A stretch of DNA of 64,000 nucleotides from Paenibacillus sp. R14(2021) (lineage in GTDB: Bacteria; Bacillota; Bacilli; Paenibacillales; Paenibacillaceae): positions 496,001-560,000 of the forward strand of contig NZ_CP080269.1 in the NCBI RefSeq assembly GCF_019431355.1, read 5' to 3'. Positions 1-8,767 of the stretch are shown in pieces. Under the pieces are notes generated by a model. That model did not search any database, was not told the DNA's origin, and was given only the letters and a program-made list of their open reading frames with translations. Made by a program: the position numbers and the translations under genes. How positions within the stretch are numbered: the first letter of the stretch is position 1; every line of letters begins with the position of its first letter.

Positions 1-183
1 GACATTGTGGACTACAAGCATTTGGGGCGGCAGACGGAACAGGCCGGTCTATTATCCGAGAATTTCAGGCTGCTGCTAAGCGACGGCGGACGCAAGTTCG
101 AAGTGACGGTGCGGATTTATTTTAAACCGGATAGCGAACAAGTGATGCGCATTCAGTTTACGGAGAGCGGCAGGGGGCAATAA
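1..183 (+). CDS. C-terminal end of an unidentified protein (partial)
   Basis: An open frame enters from the left edge and stops with TAA at 181-183, leaving the last 60 residues of a protein. The visible part is charged and soluble-looking, with alternating hydrophobic stretches ([19 protein letters not shown]) that suggest beta strands near the C-terminus. There is no membrane segment and no motif I recognise, so no function is proposed. The next gene starts about 90 bp downstream on the same strand. Confidence 0.6.
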   Translation, partial: DIVDYKHLGRQTEQAGLLSENFRLLLSDGGRKFEVTVRIYFKPDSEQVMRIQFTESGRGQ

Positions 184-271
184 GCTGCCGACTGTCGCAA
201 GCGTCGAGTTTTTGAATCCTTTCGTTGCATACGCGCGTATGACCGACTATACCGTTTGGGAGGGATTATCG

Positions 272-583
272 ATGATTTTTTCTACGACACCTACAATTGA
301 AGGCCAACCGATTCAACAGTACCTTGGCGTTGTGACTGGCGAGGCTATTATGGGCGCCAATATCGTCCGCGATATATTCGCCTCCATTACCGACATCGTC
401 GGCGGCCGTTCCGGCGCCTATGAGACGAAGCTGAAGGAAGCCCGCGACGTGGCATTTAACGAAATGTCCAGTCAGGCGTCCCGCCTCGGCGCAAGTGCGA
501 TCGTGGGCATCGACATCGACTATGAAGTCGTTCGCGAAGGTATGCTGATGGTCGCTGTCAGTGGAACGGCCGTACGCATTTAA
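272..583 (+). CDS. YbjQ/UPF0145 family protein
   Basis: A 103-residue protein. The sequence follows the YbjQ (UPF0145) pattern: a short N-terminal strand with STTPTIEG, the [16 protein letters not shown] segment, a variable loop with GGRSGAYE, a helix of the [13 protein letters not shown] type and a final [13 protein letters not shown] strand. The family forms small pentameric rings; it is often labelled heavy-metal binding, but the function is not established. I start it at ATG 272, preceded by GGGAGGGA, although the frame is open from 212; family members start close to this Met. It stands alone, upstream of the rhodanese gene. Confidence 0.85.
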   Translation: MIFSTTPTIEGQPIQQYLGVVTGEAIMGANIVRDIFASITDIVGGRSGAYETKLKEARDVAFNEMSSQASRLGASAIVGIDIDYEVVREGMLMVAVSGTAVRI

Positions 584-611
584 TGACATGAACTGCATAT
601 CGGATCGAACG

Positions 612-634
612 GCATCTGCAGCATATGCGGATGC
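612..634 (+). terminator. Possible weak terminator hairpin after the YbjQ gene
   Basis: GCATCTGC and GCGGATGC can pair around a 7-nt loop, followed by TGTTTGCTT. The stem is short, contains a wobble pair, and the T tract is poor, so this is a tentative end signal for the YbjQ transcript. Confidence 0.3.
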
Positions 635-733
635 TGTTTGCTTATAGAGGAAGCGCTGGACATGGATAGCGGAGGAAGAGTAAAATGCAAATGAGATTCT
701 TGAATCCAGTCGTTTGAAGGAGCGGTAACCGAA

Positions 734-1042
734 ATGGGAGAAATAACGGCAAGTGAACTTGAAACCCGGCTGCGCGAAGGCGAGAAGCTGAGCGTTATCG
801 ACGTGCGGGAGCCCGATGAGTGGGAGTCCGGCCATATTAAAGAAGCGGTCAGCATTCCGTTGTCCGTATTTGTTGAACGTTTGGGCGAGCTGGGCAATTT
901 CGAAGAGCCTCTGTATATGGTGTGCAGAAGCGGCAACCGGAGCGGGAAGGCTTGCGATTATTTGGCCGCGCAGGGCTATGAAGTGGTCAACGTGCTAGGC
1001 GGCATGCTAAGCTGGCCCGGTGACGTGGTTACCGGCGAATAA
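734..1042 (+). CDS. Single-domain rhodanese-like sulfurtransferase
   Basis: A 102-residue protein consisting of one rhodanese domain. The VIDVREPDEWESGHI segment is the usual CH2A-like entry motif. The active-site loop is MVCRSGNRSGKA with the catalytic cysteine near residue 64, and it ends with the typical VLGGMLSW. Proteins of this size (PspE/GlpE-like) carry persulfide sulfur on the Cys. The start ATG is preceded by GAAGGAG at 715-721. The gene lies immediately upstream of the copper ATPase but is separated from it by a terminator, so the two are probably not one transcript. Confidence 0.9.
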   Translation: MGEITASELETRLREGEKLSVIDVREPDEWESGHIKEAVSIPLSVFVERLGELGNFEEPLYMVCRSGNRSGKACDYLAAQGYEVVNVLGGMLSWPGDVVTGE

Positions 1043-1057
1043 TCGATATAGAGCATC

Positions 1058-1094
1058 AGCACTTTCGCATGCAATGGCGGAAGTGCTTTTTTTT
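1058..1094 (+). terminator. Rho-independent terminator after the rhodanese gene
   Basis: An 11-bp stem, AGCACTTTCGC with GCGGAAGTGCT (one G-T wobble), around an 8-nt loop, followed directly by a run of eight T residues. It closes the rhodanese transcript before the copA-like gene. Confidence 0.85.
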
Positions 1095-1203
1095 GTATCA
1101 TGAGACAGGGGTGGCTGCCATATAGTGGAGAGTAGGACAGCTTGAGCAAGGGTAGACGTATGCGGGCCGTAGTCATCTGGCCGCATAACGAAGGAGGCCG
1201 GCT

Positions 1204-3414
1204 ATGCAGCACGATAGCGCGGAGGATGTGCTGGATTTACGAATTCACGGCATGAGCTGCACGGCATGTGCAACACGCATAGAACGTGCGGTCGGCAAGC
1301 TGGCCGGCGTATCCGGTGTATCGGTTCATTATGCGGCGAAGTCGGCGTACATTACGTTCGAACCGGGTACCGTGACGCCGTCCGGCATTATCGAACGAAT
1401 CGGACAAATCGGTTTTCAAGCCTTTCCATATGGTCGGGACGAGAACGAAGGCTCGGAAGTCGATGCTCTAAAGCTGAGGGTTTTCGCGGGCAGCCTGTTC
1501 ACGCTCCCCCTGCTGTGGACGATGGCGCATCACTATGTCTGGCTAAGCGGCATACCGGTGCCCGGCTTCATTCAAGAGCCTATGCTGCAGCTGTTTTTGG
1601 CGTCGGCGGTGCAGTTCTTTATCGGCATGCCTTTCTATTTCGGCGCCTATTATGCGCTTCGTGAACGAACGGCGAATATGGATGTGCTCGTGGCGATCGG
1701 CACAACGGCCGCATTCCTCTACAGCTACATTGCCATGCTTACGGGGGGAGCACTCTATTTCGAAACGCCGGCAGTCGTCATTACGGCGGTCTTGGTCGGC
1801 AAGCTGCTGGAAGCGACCGCATCCGAACGGGTCATGAAGGAGAGCGACAGCTATTCGTCGCTGCAGGCGAAAGAAGCTTCCGTCGTGCGCAGCGGCCGCC
1901 AGGAGCGAATTCCGCTGGACCGGCTCCGTGTCGGTGATCTGCTGATTGTGGAAGTGAACGAGCGTCTGCCGGCAGACGGCATGATCGTGGAAGGAGAGTC
2001 AACGCTCGATGAATCATTTCTGACCGGTGAGAGCGGATTGGTGAAGCGGGGGATCGGGGATCACGTGTATGCCGGCACGACGGTGAGAGGGCAGACACTG
2101 CGCATACGGGTTTCAGCAACCGGCCCTAATACGATGCTGAGCCGTATCGCGGCATTAACTCGTCAGGCACAGTCGACGAAATCCTCCATCGGGCGGAAAG
2201 TCGACCGGCTCGCCGCTGTATTCGTACCGGTTATGATGCTCCTCTCGTTAAGCACGCTCCTATTGTGGCTGTTATGGCTGAGCCCGGGCGACTGGAAGAG
2301 TGCTTCCGTACATGCCTTGGCCGTACTCCTGGCCGCTTGTCCATGCGCACTCGGACTGGCAGCGCCCATCTCGCTCGTGCTCGCGACGGGCAAGCTGGCT
2401 AGGCGCGGCATTGTGCTCAAGGAAGCAAGTGCGCTGGAGCGGCTCGCGCAGCTGGATACGATCGTGCTGGATAAGACAGGCACGTTGACGGAAGGCAAGC
2501 CGGCGGTTACAGGAATAACGGCGCTGAGCAGCTCGCCGAATGCGCTGCTGCGGCTTGCGGCGGCTGCCGAGGCGGGCTCGCAGCATCCTTTCGCCGAGGC
2601 GGTGCGGGAGGCGGCGAGGCGGGCGGGGATCGTCGTCCCGGCGTCCGCGTTCTACCAAGCCTACCCCGGCAAAGGAATTACTGCTCAGGTGGAAGGGAAA
2701 GTAATCGAGATCGGCAACGCTAGCTTTGCGGCCGAACAATCATGGGAGATTCACCGGACGCTGCAGGGGTTCGTAAGCCGCAAGGAGGAGGCTGGAGAAA
2801 CGGTGATCTACGCGGCGGTCGACGGCGTATGTGCAGGAGCGATTGCGCTGTCCGATCAGGTGAAGCGAACATCGCAGTCAGCCGTGGAGCTCTTGACGCA
2901 CGGAGGCGTGCACGTGGTGCTGGCTACCGGCGATCATCATGCCGCGGCATCGTCCGTTGCGACATCGACAGGCATTCATGATGTGCACGCGGCCATGCTG
3001 CCGGAGCATAAAGCCGCGCTTGTCCGAAGGCTCCAGCACGAGGGACATATCGTTGCCATGGCCGGGGACGGCTGGAACGATGCGCCTGCGCTGGCCGCAG
3101 CGGATGTCGGCATTGCCATGGGCGGCGGTACGGAAGCGGCACTGGATGCCGGACACATGACGCTGCTTCGTTCGCGGCTGACCGGCATTCCGGAAGCGCT
3201 TCAGATCAGCCGCTTAACCGTACGCAACATCCGCCAAAACCTATCCTTCGCGGTCATCTATAATGCGGTCGTCATTCCATTTGCGGCCGTTGGCGTCATC
3301 GAGCCGTGGATGGCGGGAACGGCGATGGCGCTCAGCTCGGTTTCCGTAGTGGGGAATGCGGTTCGTTTAAATGGGCAGATGAGCCGTTATTTGAATCGTC
3401 GGACGGCCGTGTAG
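1204..3414 (+). CDS. copA: Copper-exporting P1B-type ATPase (CopA-like)
   Basis: A 736-residue heavy-metal P-type ATPase of the inner membrane. A single N-terminal HMA domain carries the metal-binding GMSCTACA motif (Cys19 and Cys22). Downstream are the actuator TGES near 274, the CPC motif in the transport helix (Cys379, Cys381), which marks monovalent copper or silver specificity, the phosphorylation motif DKTGT (Asp423) and the hinge GDGWNDAP near 621. Many homologues have GDGxNDAP with Ile where this has Trp. Only one HMA is present, where Bacillus CopA has two. The start is set by AAGGAGG just upstream. No copZ or csoR lies next to it here. Substrate Cu(I) is inferred from the CPC motif. 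Confidence 0.93.
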   Translation: MQHDSAEDVLDLRIHGMSCTACATRIERAVGKLAGVSGVSVHYAAKSAYITFEPGTVTPSGIIERIGQIGFQAFPYGRDENEGSEVDALKLRVFAGSLFTLPLLWTMAHHYVWLSGIPVPGFIQEPMLQLFLASAVQFFIGMPFYFGAYYALRERTANMDVLVAIGTTAAFLYSYIAMLTGGALYFETPAVVITAVLVGKLLEATASERVMKESDSYSSLQAKEASVVRSGRQERIPLDRLRVGDLLIVEVNERLPADGMIVEGESTLDESFLTGESGLVKRGIGDHVYAGTTVRGQTLRIRVSATGPNTMLSRIAALTRQAQSTKSSIGRKVDRLAAVFVPVMMLLSLSTLLLWLLWLSPGDWKSASVHALAVLLAACPCALGLAAPISLVLATGKLARRGIVLKEASALERLAQLDTIVLDKTGTLTEGKPAVTGITALSSSPNALLRLAAAAEAGSQHPFAEAVREAARRAGIVVPASAFYQAYPGKGITAQVEGKVIEIGNASFAAEQSWEIHRTLQGFVSRKEEAGETVIYAAVDGVCAGAIALSDQVKRTSQSAVELLTHGGVHVVLATGDHHAAASSVATSTGIHDVHAAMLPEHKAALVRRLQHEGHIVAMAGDGWNDAPALAAADVGIAMGGGTEAALDAGHMTLLRSRLTGIPEALQISRLTVRNIRQNLSFAVIYNAVVIPFAAVGVIEPWMAGTAMALSSVSVVGNAVRLNGQMSRYLNRRTAV

Positions 3415-3635
3415 AACGGGAAGACAGGGACAGCTCCGCGCCTGCTTGCACGCGGATCACGGCAAGCACGGCAGCGGCGGCATACAGGGCTGTGCGGCCC
3501 CGAACGGCAGCAGTCTTTTTCCGATTGACCAAGGGGAAACCTCCTAATGTCGAGTGTCCTGCTTGGAAATAGAAACCTGTAATACGTATGCGGCAGAACT
3601 CGATCAAAAGACCTCAATTTTGCGCTCCCGCAGTA

Positions 3636-3664
3636 TAGACAACCTATAAAGGGAGTGGTATAGT
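3636..3664 (+). promoter_or_regulatory. Extended -10 promoter of the cobalamin operon
   Basis: TAGACA (3636-3641), a 17-nt spacer and TATAGT (3659-3664), with TGG just before the -10 giving an extended -10 element. Transcription would begin near 3671, a few bases before the cobalamin riboswitch. The 220 bp between copA and this promoter contain nothing else that I can support. Confidence 0.7.
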
Positions 3665-3682
3665 TACTCAAGCACAATTACA

Positions 3683-3895
3683 TAGGTGTTGTTACAGGTG
3701 CTGATAGACGCCGGAAGGCGAGCTTCAGCTTAATAGGGAAGACCGGTGAAAGACCGGCACGGACCCGCCACTGTAAGGAGCGCTTGGCTGCCTTGTGAGC
3801 CAAGCAATGGATCATAGCGAAGTCACTGGACGGATATCCCCGTCTGGGAAGACCTTGATGCCATCGACTCCAAGTCAGGAAACCTGCCTGTAATG
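3683..3895 (+). promoter_or_regulatory. Cobalamin (B12) riboswitch
   Basis: The conserved blocks of the adenosylcobalamin riboswitch appear in order: GTTACAGGTGCTG, AATAGGGAAGACCGGTGAAA, the strictly conserved GCCACTGTAA segment after CACGGACCC, a variable arm (CTTGGCTG with its partner), TGGGAAGACC, and the B12 box AAGTCAGGAAACCTGCCTG at 3872-3890. It lies between the promoter and the btuF operon. A terminator hairpin at 4017-4053 probably serves as the expression platform, so cobalamin would reduce read-through into uptake and salvage genes. The exact ends are approximate. Confidence 0.95.
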
Positions 3896-3935
3896 CGACA
3901 AACGCTACCTACGTGGATTTAGGGAGGTGTTAGAG

Positions 3936-4061
3936 ATGGGCATAGACATGAATTCGAACGCGAGTGAAGCGGCCGAACGGGTGTTTTGCCTGCCTGCCGA
4001 TGTTCTTTGGAACATGAGCATTTCTGACACTAGAGTCGGAAATGCTTTTTTTGTTGCCTGA
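3936..4061 (+). CDS. 41-codon leader reading frame between riboswitch and terminator
   Basis: A small open frame starts at ATG 3936 behind a strong Shine-Dalgarno site (AGGGAGGTG, about 6-7 nt upstream) and ends at TGA 4059-4061. It encodes 41 residues beginning MGIDMNSNASEAAERVF and ending NAFFVA. The terminator stem at 4017-4053 lies wholly inside the frame, so ribosomes reading it would disrupt that hairpin. The peptide resembles nothing I know. It may be a translated leader coupling riboswitch state to termination, a degenerate first gene, or a chance frame. The good ribosome-binding site is the main evidence. Confidence 0.45.
   Translation: MGIDMNSNASEAAERVFCLPADVLWNMSISDTRVGNAFFVA
4017..4053 (+). 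terminator. Intrinsic terminator of the cobalamin leader
   Basis: A 12-bp stem, AGCATTTCTGAC with GTCGGAAATGCT (one wobble), a 6-nt loop ACTAGA, then seven T residues. It sits between the riboswitch and btuF and is the likely attenuation site. Confidence 0.85.
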
Positions 4062-4134
4062 ACGTAAAAGGGAGCAGCGTGCCGACGGTAATGCGTGCAG
4101 ATAACAAGCAGAAGAAGATGGGGGAGAGAATAGG

Positions 4135-5190
4135 ATGAAGTTAAAAAAGAAATCGGCCTATATGAAACTGGTGCTGTCGATGATGATTGCCGCGCTGCTG
4201 CTGCTTACAGCCGCATGCGGAACGGCGAAAAATACCGCTGACGATGCGTCCGGCAGTGCGAATACGCCTGCAAACACTGCCGCAGCGAACAATTCGGCAA
4301 GCGGCGCGGAGAATACGGGCACAGCCGCATCGGATAATGCGGGAACGCCGGCGGCGCAAGCGACAACAACGTATCCGCTTACGGTTAAAGACGCAACAAA
4401 CACAGAGCTGACCTTCCAAGCAGCACCGCAGCACATCGTGACACTGGTGCCGAGCGAGACGGAGATCGTCTATGCGATCGGCGCCGGCGATTCGATCGTC
4501 GCTGTAGATGATTACTCCAATTACCCGAAGGAAGCGGCGGATAAACCAAAAATCGGCGGCATGGAAGCGGACATCGAGAAGATCGTATCGCTGAAGCCGG
4601 ATCTGATCCTGGCAACGTACAGCATGAGCAAGGCCGTCGTCGACAAACTGCGCGCCTTGAAGCTGCCAGTTTACGCAACGGATCCTAAAACATATGATGC
4701 CGTCGTCGAGAAGGTGAAACAAATCGGCATTATTCTGAATAAGTCCGAGCAAGCAGCCGCCGTTGCTGACCATATGAACGAAGTTCGGACGCAGGTAGCG
4801 GAAGCTGTGAAGGATGCTCCGAAACCGAAGGTTTACCTAGAGTTCTCGCCGGGCTGGACGGTCGGCAAAGGCGAGTTTCTGGATGAACTGCTCACGATCG
4901 CCGGAGGCACGAACATCGCTGAGAAGCCGGGCTGGTACGAGATCGATCCGGAAGCGGTCGTGAAAGCGAACCCGGGCAGCATCATCTATGCGTCCATGAC
5001 CGTGAAGGAAGGCGAGAAAAACCCGATTCTTGCCGCGATCGAATCCCGTCCGGGCTGGAATACGATTAACGCTATGAAGAATAAGCAGATTTTCGAGGTA
5101 GACCAGGATCCGCTGACACGCGTCGGCCCGCGCCTGGCGGACGGTCTGCTCGAGGTCGCCAAGAAGCTTCATCCGGATCTTGTTAAGTAA
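4135..5190 (+). CDS. btuF: Cobalamin/corrinoid ABC transporter substrate-binding lipoprotein (BtuF-like)
   Basis: A 351-residue extracytoplasmic binding protein. A charged N-terminus and hydrophobic stretch lead to the lipobox LLLLTAACG with the lipidated cysteine near residue 28. An Ala/Thr/Asn-rich linker runs to about residue 80, then a class III binding domain of the TroA/BtuF/FhuD type, with IVTLVPSETEIVYAIGAGD, IGGMEADIEKIVSLKPDLIL and the PRLADGL end. Location behind a B12 riboswitch and ahead of corrinoid salvage genes sets the substrate as cobalamin or cobinamide rather than a siderophore. The permease and ATPase follow with overlapping or touching frames. It probably acts with CbiZ to use cobinamide and pseudocobalamins. 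Confidence 0.92.
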   Translation: MKLKKKSAYMKLVLSMMIAALLLLTAACGTAKNTADDASGSANTPANTAAANNSASGAENTGTAASDNAGTPAAQATTTYPLTVKDATNTELTFQAAPQHIVTLVPSETEIVYAIGAGDSIVAVDDYSNYPKEAADKPKIGGMEADIEKIVSLKPDLILATYSMSKAVVDKLRALKLPVYATDPKTYDAVVEKVKQIGIILNKSEQAAAVADHMNEVRTQVAEAVKDAPKPKVYLEFSPGWTVGKGEFLDELLTIAGGTNIAEKPGWYEIDPEAVVKANPGSIIYASMTVKEGEKNPILAAIESRPGWNTINAMKNKQIFEVDQDPLTRVGPRLADGLLEVAKKLHPDLVK

Positions 5191-5191
5191 G

Positions 5192-6229
5192 ATGCGGACC
5201 AAGTTATACGTGTATGGAGGAGCAGCGATGCTCCTCTTACTTGCATCTATCGTCGTCAGTCTTTCCTTAGGCTCCTCAGGCTTGCCGCTTAAGAATGTAT
5301 GGGGCATTCTCGTTCATCAGCTGCCGGGCATGACGGATGCTTCGGCCAAATGGGATGCCAGCGAGATTGCGATTGTCACGCAGCTACGGCTCTCGCGCGT
5401 TGTGCTCGCCGTCCTGGTCGGCGCCTGCCTTGCGCTCGCAGGATCGGGCTTTCAAGGCGTGCTGCGGAACCCGCTAGCCGATCCGTTTACGCTCGGCGTG
5501 GCATCCGGCTGTTCCGTCGGCGCTGCCTTCATGATCGTCTTCGGGTTTCAAACGATGCTGGGGCTCTGGACGGTGCCGCTGGTCGCGTTTGCCACGGGGA
5601 TGATCACGCTTCTTATTGTGTTCGGACTGTCACGGGCAAGAGGCTCTATGCATGTGGAGACGCTCATTCTCTCCGGTGTTATCGTGCAAGCGTTCCTAGG
5701 CGCCTTCGTTTCGTTCATGGTGTCATTGTCTAAAGGTGTCGTCAATGAGGCGATGTTCTGGCTGATGGGCAGCTTGAGCGCGCGAAGCTGGGAGCATGTC
5801 AAACTGATTACGCCATTTCTCATTGCAGGCCTTCCTGTCATGCTCCGCTACGCTCAGCATCTCAATCTATTCGTTTTCGGCGAGCGGCACGCGGCGCATA
5901 TGGGCATTCATGTTGAACGCACGAAGCTGGTCGTTCTTATCGCATCTACGTTATTGACGGCGGTTGCCGTATCCATCGCAGGCGTCGTCGGCTTTGTCGG
6001 TCTCGTCGTGCCTCATTTGATCCGTTTGCTCGTTGGGCCCGACTACCGCATCATCGTGCCCATTTCCGCGCTCGGCGGCGGAATCTTCCTGTTGTGGGCG
6101 GATACGCTTGCGCGAACGGCGCTTAGTCCGAAGGAAATTTCGCTTGGTATCGTGACCGCTTTGATCGGCGCACCGTTCTTCGCGTATTTGCTCTATCGTC
6201 GCAAAGTGCTGCAAGGAGGAACGTCATGA
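5192..6229 (+). CDS. btuC: Corrinoid ABC transporter permease (BtuC, FecCD family)
   Basis: A FecCD-type permease of about 345 residues with roughly ten membrane helices. Family signatures include LRLSRVVLAVLVGACLALAGSGFQG, RNPLADPFTLGVASG and VAVSIAGVVGFVGLVVPHLIRLL, the segment that contacts the ATPase. The start is uncertain. ATG 5192 lies just after the btuF stop but has almost no ribosome-binding site, while ATG 5228, twelve codons on, has GGAGG at ideal distance yet would cut into the first helix. Read-through coupling from btuF would favour 5192. The end overlaps btuD by an ATGA. Confidence 0.92.
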   Translation: MRTKLYVYGGAAMLLLLASIVVSLSLGSSGLPLKNVWGILVHQLPGMTDASAKWDASEIAIVTQLRLSRVVLAVLVGACLALAGSGFQGVLRNPLADPFTLGVASGCSVGAAFMIVFGFQTMLGLWTVPLVAFATGMITLLIVFGLSRARGSMHVETLILSGVIVQAFLGAFVSFMVSLSKGVVNEAMFWLMGSLSARSWEHVKLITPFLIAGLPVMLRYAQHLNLFVFGERHAAHMGIHVERTKLVVLIASTLLTAVAVSIAGVVGFVGLVVPHLIRLLVGPDYRIIVPISALGGGIFLLWADTLARTALSPKEISLGIVTALIGAPFFAYLLYRRKVLQGGTS

Positions 6230-7053
6230 TTGAAGCGAAGCAGTTGTCCAAGACAATCGCAGGCCATGACGTGCTGCGCAGCATAAGCTTCTCGATGAGA
6301 AGAGGTGCGATGTACGGCATCATTGGACCAAATGGGGTCGGCAAGTCGACGCTGCTGCAGCTGCTGTCCGGCATGGATCAGCCCACGTCAGGCGAAGTTT
6401 TGCTGCAGGACAAACCGGCTGGTTCCTATAAACGCAAGGAGCTGGCTAGATGGGTCGCCGTTCTTCAGCAGGGCGGTCTGCCGGCCGCTATGTTTACGGT
6501 GCGCGAGGCTGTGACGATGGGAAGGTTCCCTTACCAGAACTGGCTTGGCGAGGAAGCTTCGCAAGGCGGGCTTGTCGTAGAGAACGCCTTGGAAGCGATG
6601 GGGCTGACAGCGCTGCGGGAACGCCGATTGGACGGTCTTAGCGGCGGTGAGCGCCAGCGGGTCGCGCTCGCCAAAGTTATGGCGCAGGAGCCGGAGCTCC
6701 TGCTGCTGGATGAGCCGACGACCTACTTGGATATCGGCTATCAAGTGCAGCTGCTGGACACCGTCAAGAAATGGCAGGAGGAGCGGGAGCTCACGATCGT
6801 CGCCGTGCTTCATGATTTGAATTTGGCGGCTCATTATTGCGATGAGCTGCTTGTCCTGCATGAAGGCGGCATAAGAGCCTTCGGGCCGCCGTCCGAAGTG
6901 ATGAACCCTGAACTGATCAAGCAGGTGTTCGGAGCACGGGCGGTCGTGCTCCCGCACCCCGATACCGGCGTGCCGCAGCTGCTGCTGCTGCCGGATGCGC
7001 CGCCAGCGGAAGCAAACCGAGCATATATTCGAGAAGGAGAGAACCTGCGATGA
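6226..7053 (+). CDS. btuD: Corrinoid ABC transporter ATP-binding protein (BtuD)
   Basis: A 275-residue ABC ATPase. Walker A is GPNGVGKST (about residues 34-42), the Q-loop is in VAVLQQGG, the signature LSGGERQRV is near 138, Walker B LLLLDEPTT near 158 and the switch histidine in VLHDLNLAAHYCDE. It has the FhuC/BtuD pattern and powers the BtuC permease. The start overlaps the btuC stop (ATGA), and its own end overlaps cobT, showing tight translational coupling. The last 40 residues are Pro/Leu rich and look like the usual variable tail. Confidence 0.93.
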   Translation: MIEAKQLSKTIAGHDVLRSISFSMRRGAMYGIIGPNGVGKSTLLQLLSGMDQPTSGEVLLQDKPAGSYKRKELARWVAVLQQGGLPAAMFTVREAVTMGRFPYQNWLGEEASQGGLVVENALEAMGLTALRERRLDGLSGGERQRVALAKVMAQEPELLLLDEPTTYLDIGYQVQLLDTVKKWQEERELTIVAVLHDLNLAAHYCDELLVLHEGGIRAFGPPSEVMNPELIKQVFGARAVVLPHPDTGVPQLLLLPDAPPAEANRAYIREGENLR

Positions 7054-8105
7054 TGAATCAAGAATTAATGTCATTCATTAATGAAATCAGACCACTTGAT
7101 GCTGCTGCGATGGAAGCTGCGCGGAAGCATCTTAACAGTTTAACGAAGCCGCCGGGCAGCCTTGGCAAGCTCGAGGAGATCGCTGTGCAAGCGGCAGGTA
7201 TTACCGGGGAAATCGCGGCGGATGTGTCGAAGCGGGCTGTTATTGTCATGGCAGGCGACCATGGCGTATGCGAAGAGGGCGTCAGCGCGTTCCCGGCCGA
7301 GGTGACGCCGCAAATGGTGTTGAATTTTCTAGCGGGAGGAGCGGCCGTGAACGTGCTCGCAAGAGGAACGGGCGCCGACGTATTCTGCGTCGATATGGGC
7401 GTAAATGCGGAATTGGCCCATCCGTCTCTGCTGTCGTACAAGACGCGCAAAGGGACGGCGAATATGACGAAGGGGCCCGCCATGACGCGCGAAGAAGCGG
7501 TTGCAGCGATTCGCGGCGGCTTCGAACTAGCGGGCAAGCTCGCGGTGGACGGTTACCGGATGCTGGCGACCGGCGAGATGGGCATCGGCAACACGACGGC
7601 AAGCGCGGCGATCTGCGCGGTGCTCGGCGGCATGTCCGTTGATGAAGCCGTCGGGCTTGGCACTGGAATTCCGGAAGAACGGCGCCTGCATAAAGTGGAT
7701 GTGGTGCACCGCGCGATCGCGTGCAATGCGCCTAATCCGGCAGATCCGGTCGACGTACTTGCAAAGGTAGGCGGATTGGAGATTGCCGGTCTCGTCGGCG
7801 TTATTCTCGGCGCTGCGGCAAACCGCTGCCTTGTCGTCATAGACGGCTTTATATCCTCGGCTGCCGCATTGGTCGCCGCTTCGATCGCGCCGGGAGCCGC
7901 TGCGTTTATGATGGGGTCGCATCTGTCCCAAGAGCAGGGCCACCGCAGATTGCTGCAGCGGATCGGATTGTCGCCGATGATACACCTCGATATGCGGCTA
8001 GGAGAAGGAACGGGCGCCGTACTTGGCTTTCATTTCGTGGATGCGGCGATTGCCGTGATGCGGGAAATGGCGACCTTCGAAAGCGCGGGCGTTTCGCGGG
8101 GGTAG
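7050..8105 (+). CDS. cobT: Nicotinate-nucleotide--dimethylbenzimidazole phosphoribosyltransferase
   Basis: A 351-residue CobT. It makes alpha-ribazole phosphate from a lower-ligand base and nicotinate mononucleotide, the branch that supplies the nucleotide loop of cobalamin. Family markers are LTKPPGSLGKLEEIA near residues 30-45, VMAGDHGVCEEGVSAFP, TGEMGIGNTTASAA, the GLGTGI segment and the C-terminal MRLGEGTGAVL with the catalytic glutamate. Length is normal. It overlaps btuD and precedes cobU. No alpha-ribazole phosphatase (CobC) is encoded in this operon, so that step must be done elsewhere or by a general phosphatase. Confidence 0.96.
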   Translation: MMNQELMSFINEIRPLDAAAMEAARKHLNSLTKPPGSLGKLEEIAVQAAGITGEIAADVSKRAVIVMAGDHGVCEEGVSAFPAEVTPQMVLNFLAGGAAVNVLARGTGADVFCVDMGVNAELAHPSLLSYKTRKGTANMTKGPAMTREEAVAAIRGGFELAGKLAVDGYRMLATGEMGIGNTTASAAICAVLGGMSVDEAVGLGTGIPEERRLHKVDVVHRAIACNAPNPADPVDVLAKVGGLEIAGLVGVILGAAANRCLVVIDGFISSAAALVAASIAPGAAAFMMGSHLSQEQGHRRLLQRIGLSPMIHLDMRLGEGTGAVLGFHFVDAAIAVMREMATFESAGVSRG

Positions 8106-8161
8106 CAAGGAAAAGCAATGAGAAGACATGGTTCGAAATGACGGCGAAACGAGGTGAGCAA

Positions 8162-8761
8162 GTGGCGATCTTCATTACGGGCGGCGCGCGGAGCGGAAAG
8201 AGCGGATTTGCGGAAGCCTACGCGATGAAGCTGGCGAAGCAGGGCGTATACATCGCTACGTCCCAAAGCTGGGATGACGAGATGAAGGCAAGGACGGCGC
8301 GTCATCGGCTGGATCGCGAGAAGTCTCAGTATCCCTGGCAAACGATTGAAGAACCATTCGAGCTCGCAGGGCTGCTGAGGAAGCTGGAAGAGCAGCATTC
8401 CGCAGCTGGCGGCGAGCGTACAGCCGTGCTCGTCGACTGTCTCACGCTATGGTTGACGAACTGGCTGCTTCGGCTGGACAAAGGAACGGACGGCGAGCTG
8501 GATGTGAACGATTACGAGGACCTGCATGCGGAGATCGAGAAGCTGATCGAAGCCGTCGCCGCTTATTCGGGGCCGCTGCTGCTCGTGACGAACGAGGTCG
8601 GCAGCGGAATTGTGCCTGCGTACCCGCTTGGGCGCAGGTTCCGCGACGAAGCGGGCCGATTAAATCGGAAGCTGGCTGCCATTTGCGGCGAAGCCTATCT
8701 CGTGGTAGCAGGGCTTCCGCTGGATTTAAAGAAGCACGCTTTTCAGCTGGAGGAGGACTAG
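8162..8761 (+). CDS. cobU: Adenosylcobinamide kinase / adenosylcobinamide-phosphate guanylyltransferase
   Basis: A bifunctional CobU/CobP enzyme of about 199 residues that phosphorylates adenosylcobinamide and adds GMP to give AdoCbi-GDP. The P-loop TGGARSGKS sits at the N-terminus, followed by YIATSQSWDDEMKARTARHRLDR and, later, LVDCLTLWLTNWL and VTNEVGSGIVP. I choose GTG 8162 with GAGGTGAG upstream rather than ATG 8138, because family members begin within a few residues of the P-loop strand. It lies between cobT and cbiB in the nucleotide-loop assembly block. Confidence 0.94.
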   Translation: MAIFITGGARSGKSGFAEAYAMKLAKQGVYIATSQSWDDEMKARTARHRLDREKSQYPWQTIEEPFELAGLLRKLEEQHSAAGGERTAVLVDCLTLWLTNWLLRLDKGTDGELDVNDYEDLHAEIEKLIEAVAAYSGPLLLVTNEVGSGIVPAYPLGRRFRDEAGRLNRKLAAICGEAYLVVAGLPLDLKKHAFQLEED

Positions 8762-8767
8762 TCGAGG

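Noticed and set aside
3306..3677. Several overlapping frames after copA on both strands
   Set aside because: They overlap the end of copA or have no ribosome-binding site or known features. The only feature kept for this gap is the promoter before the riboswitch.
4141..4773. A 210-codon minus-strand frame inside btuF
   Set aside because: Cys/Arg-rich shadow of the lipoprotein gene, with no ribosome-binding site.
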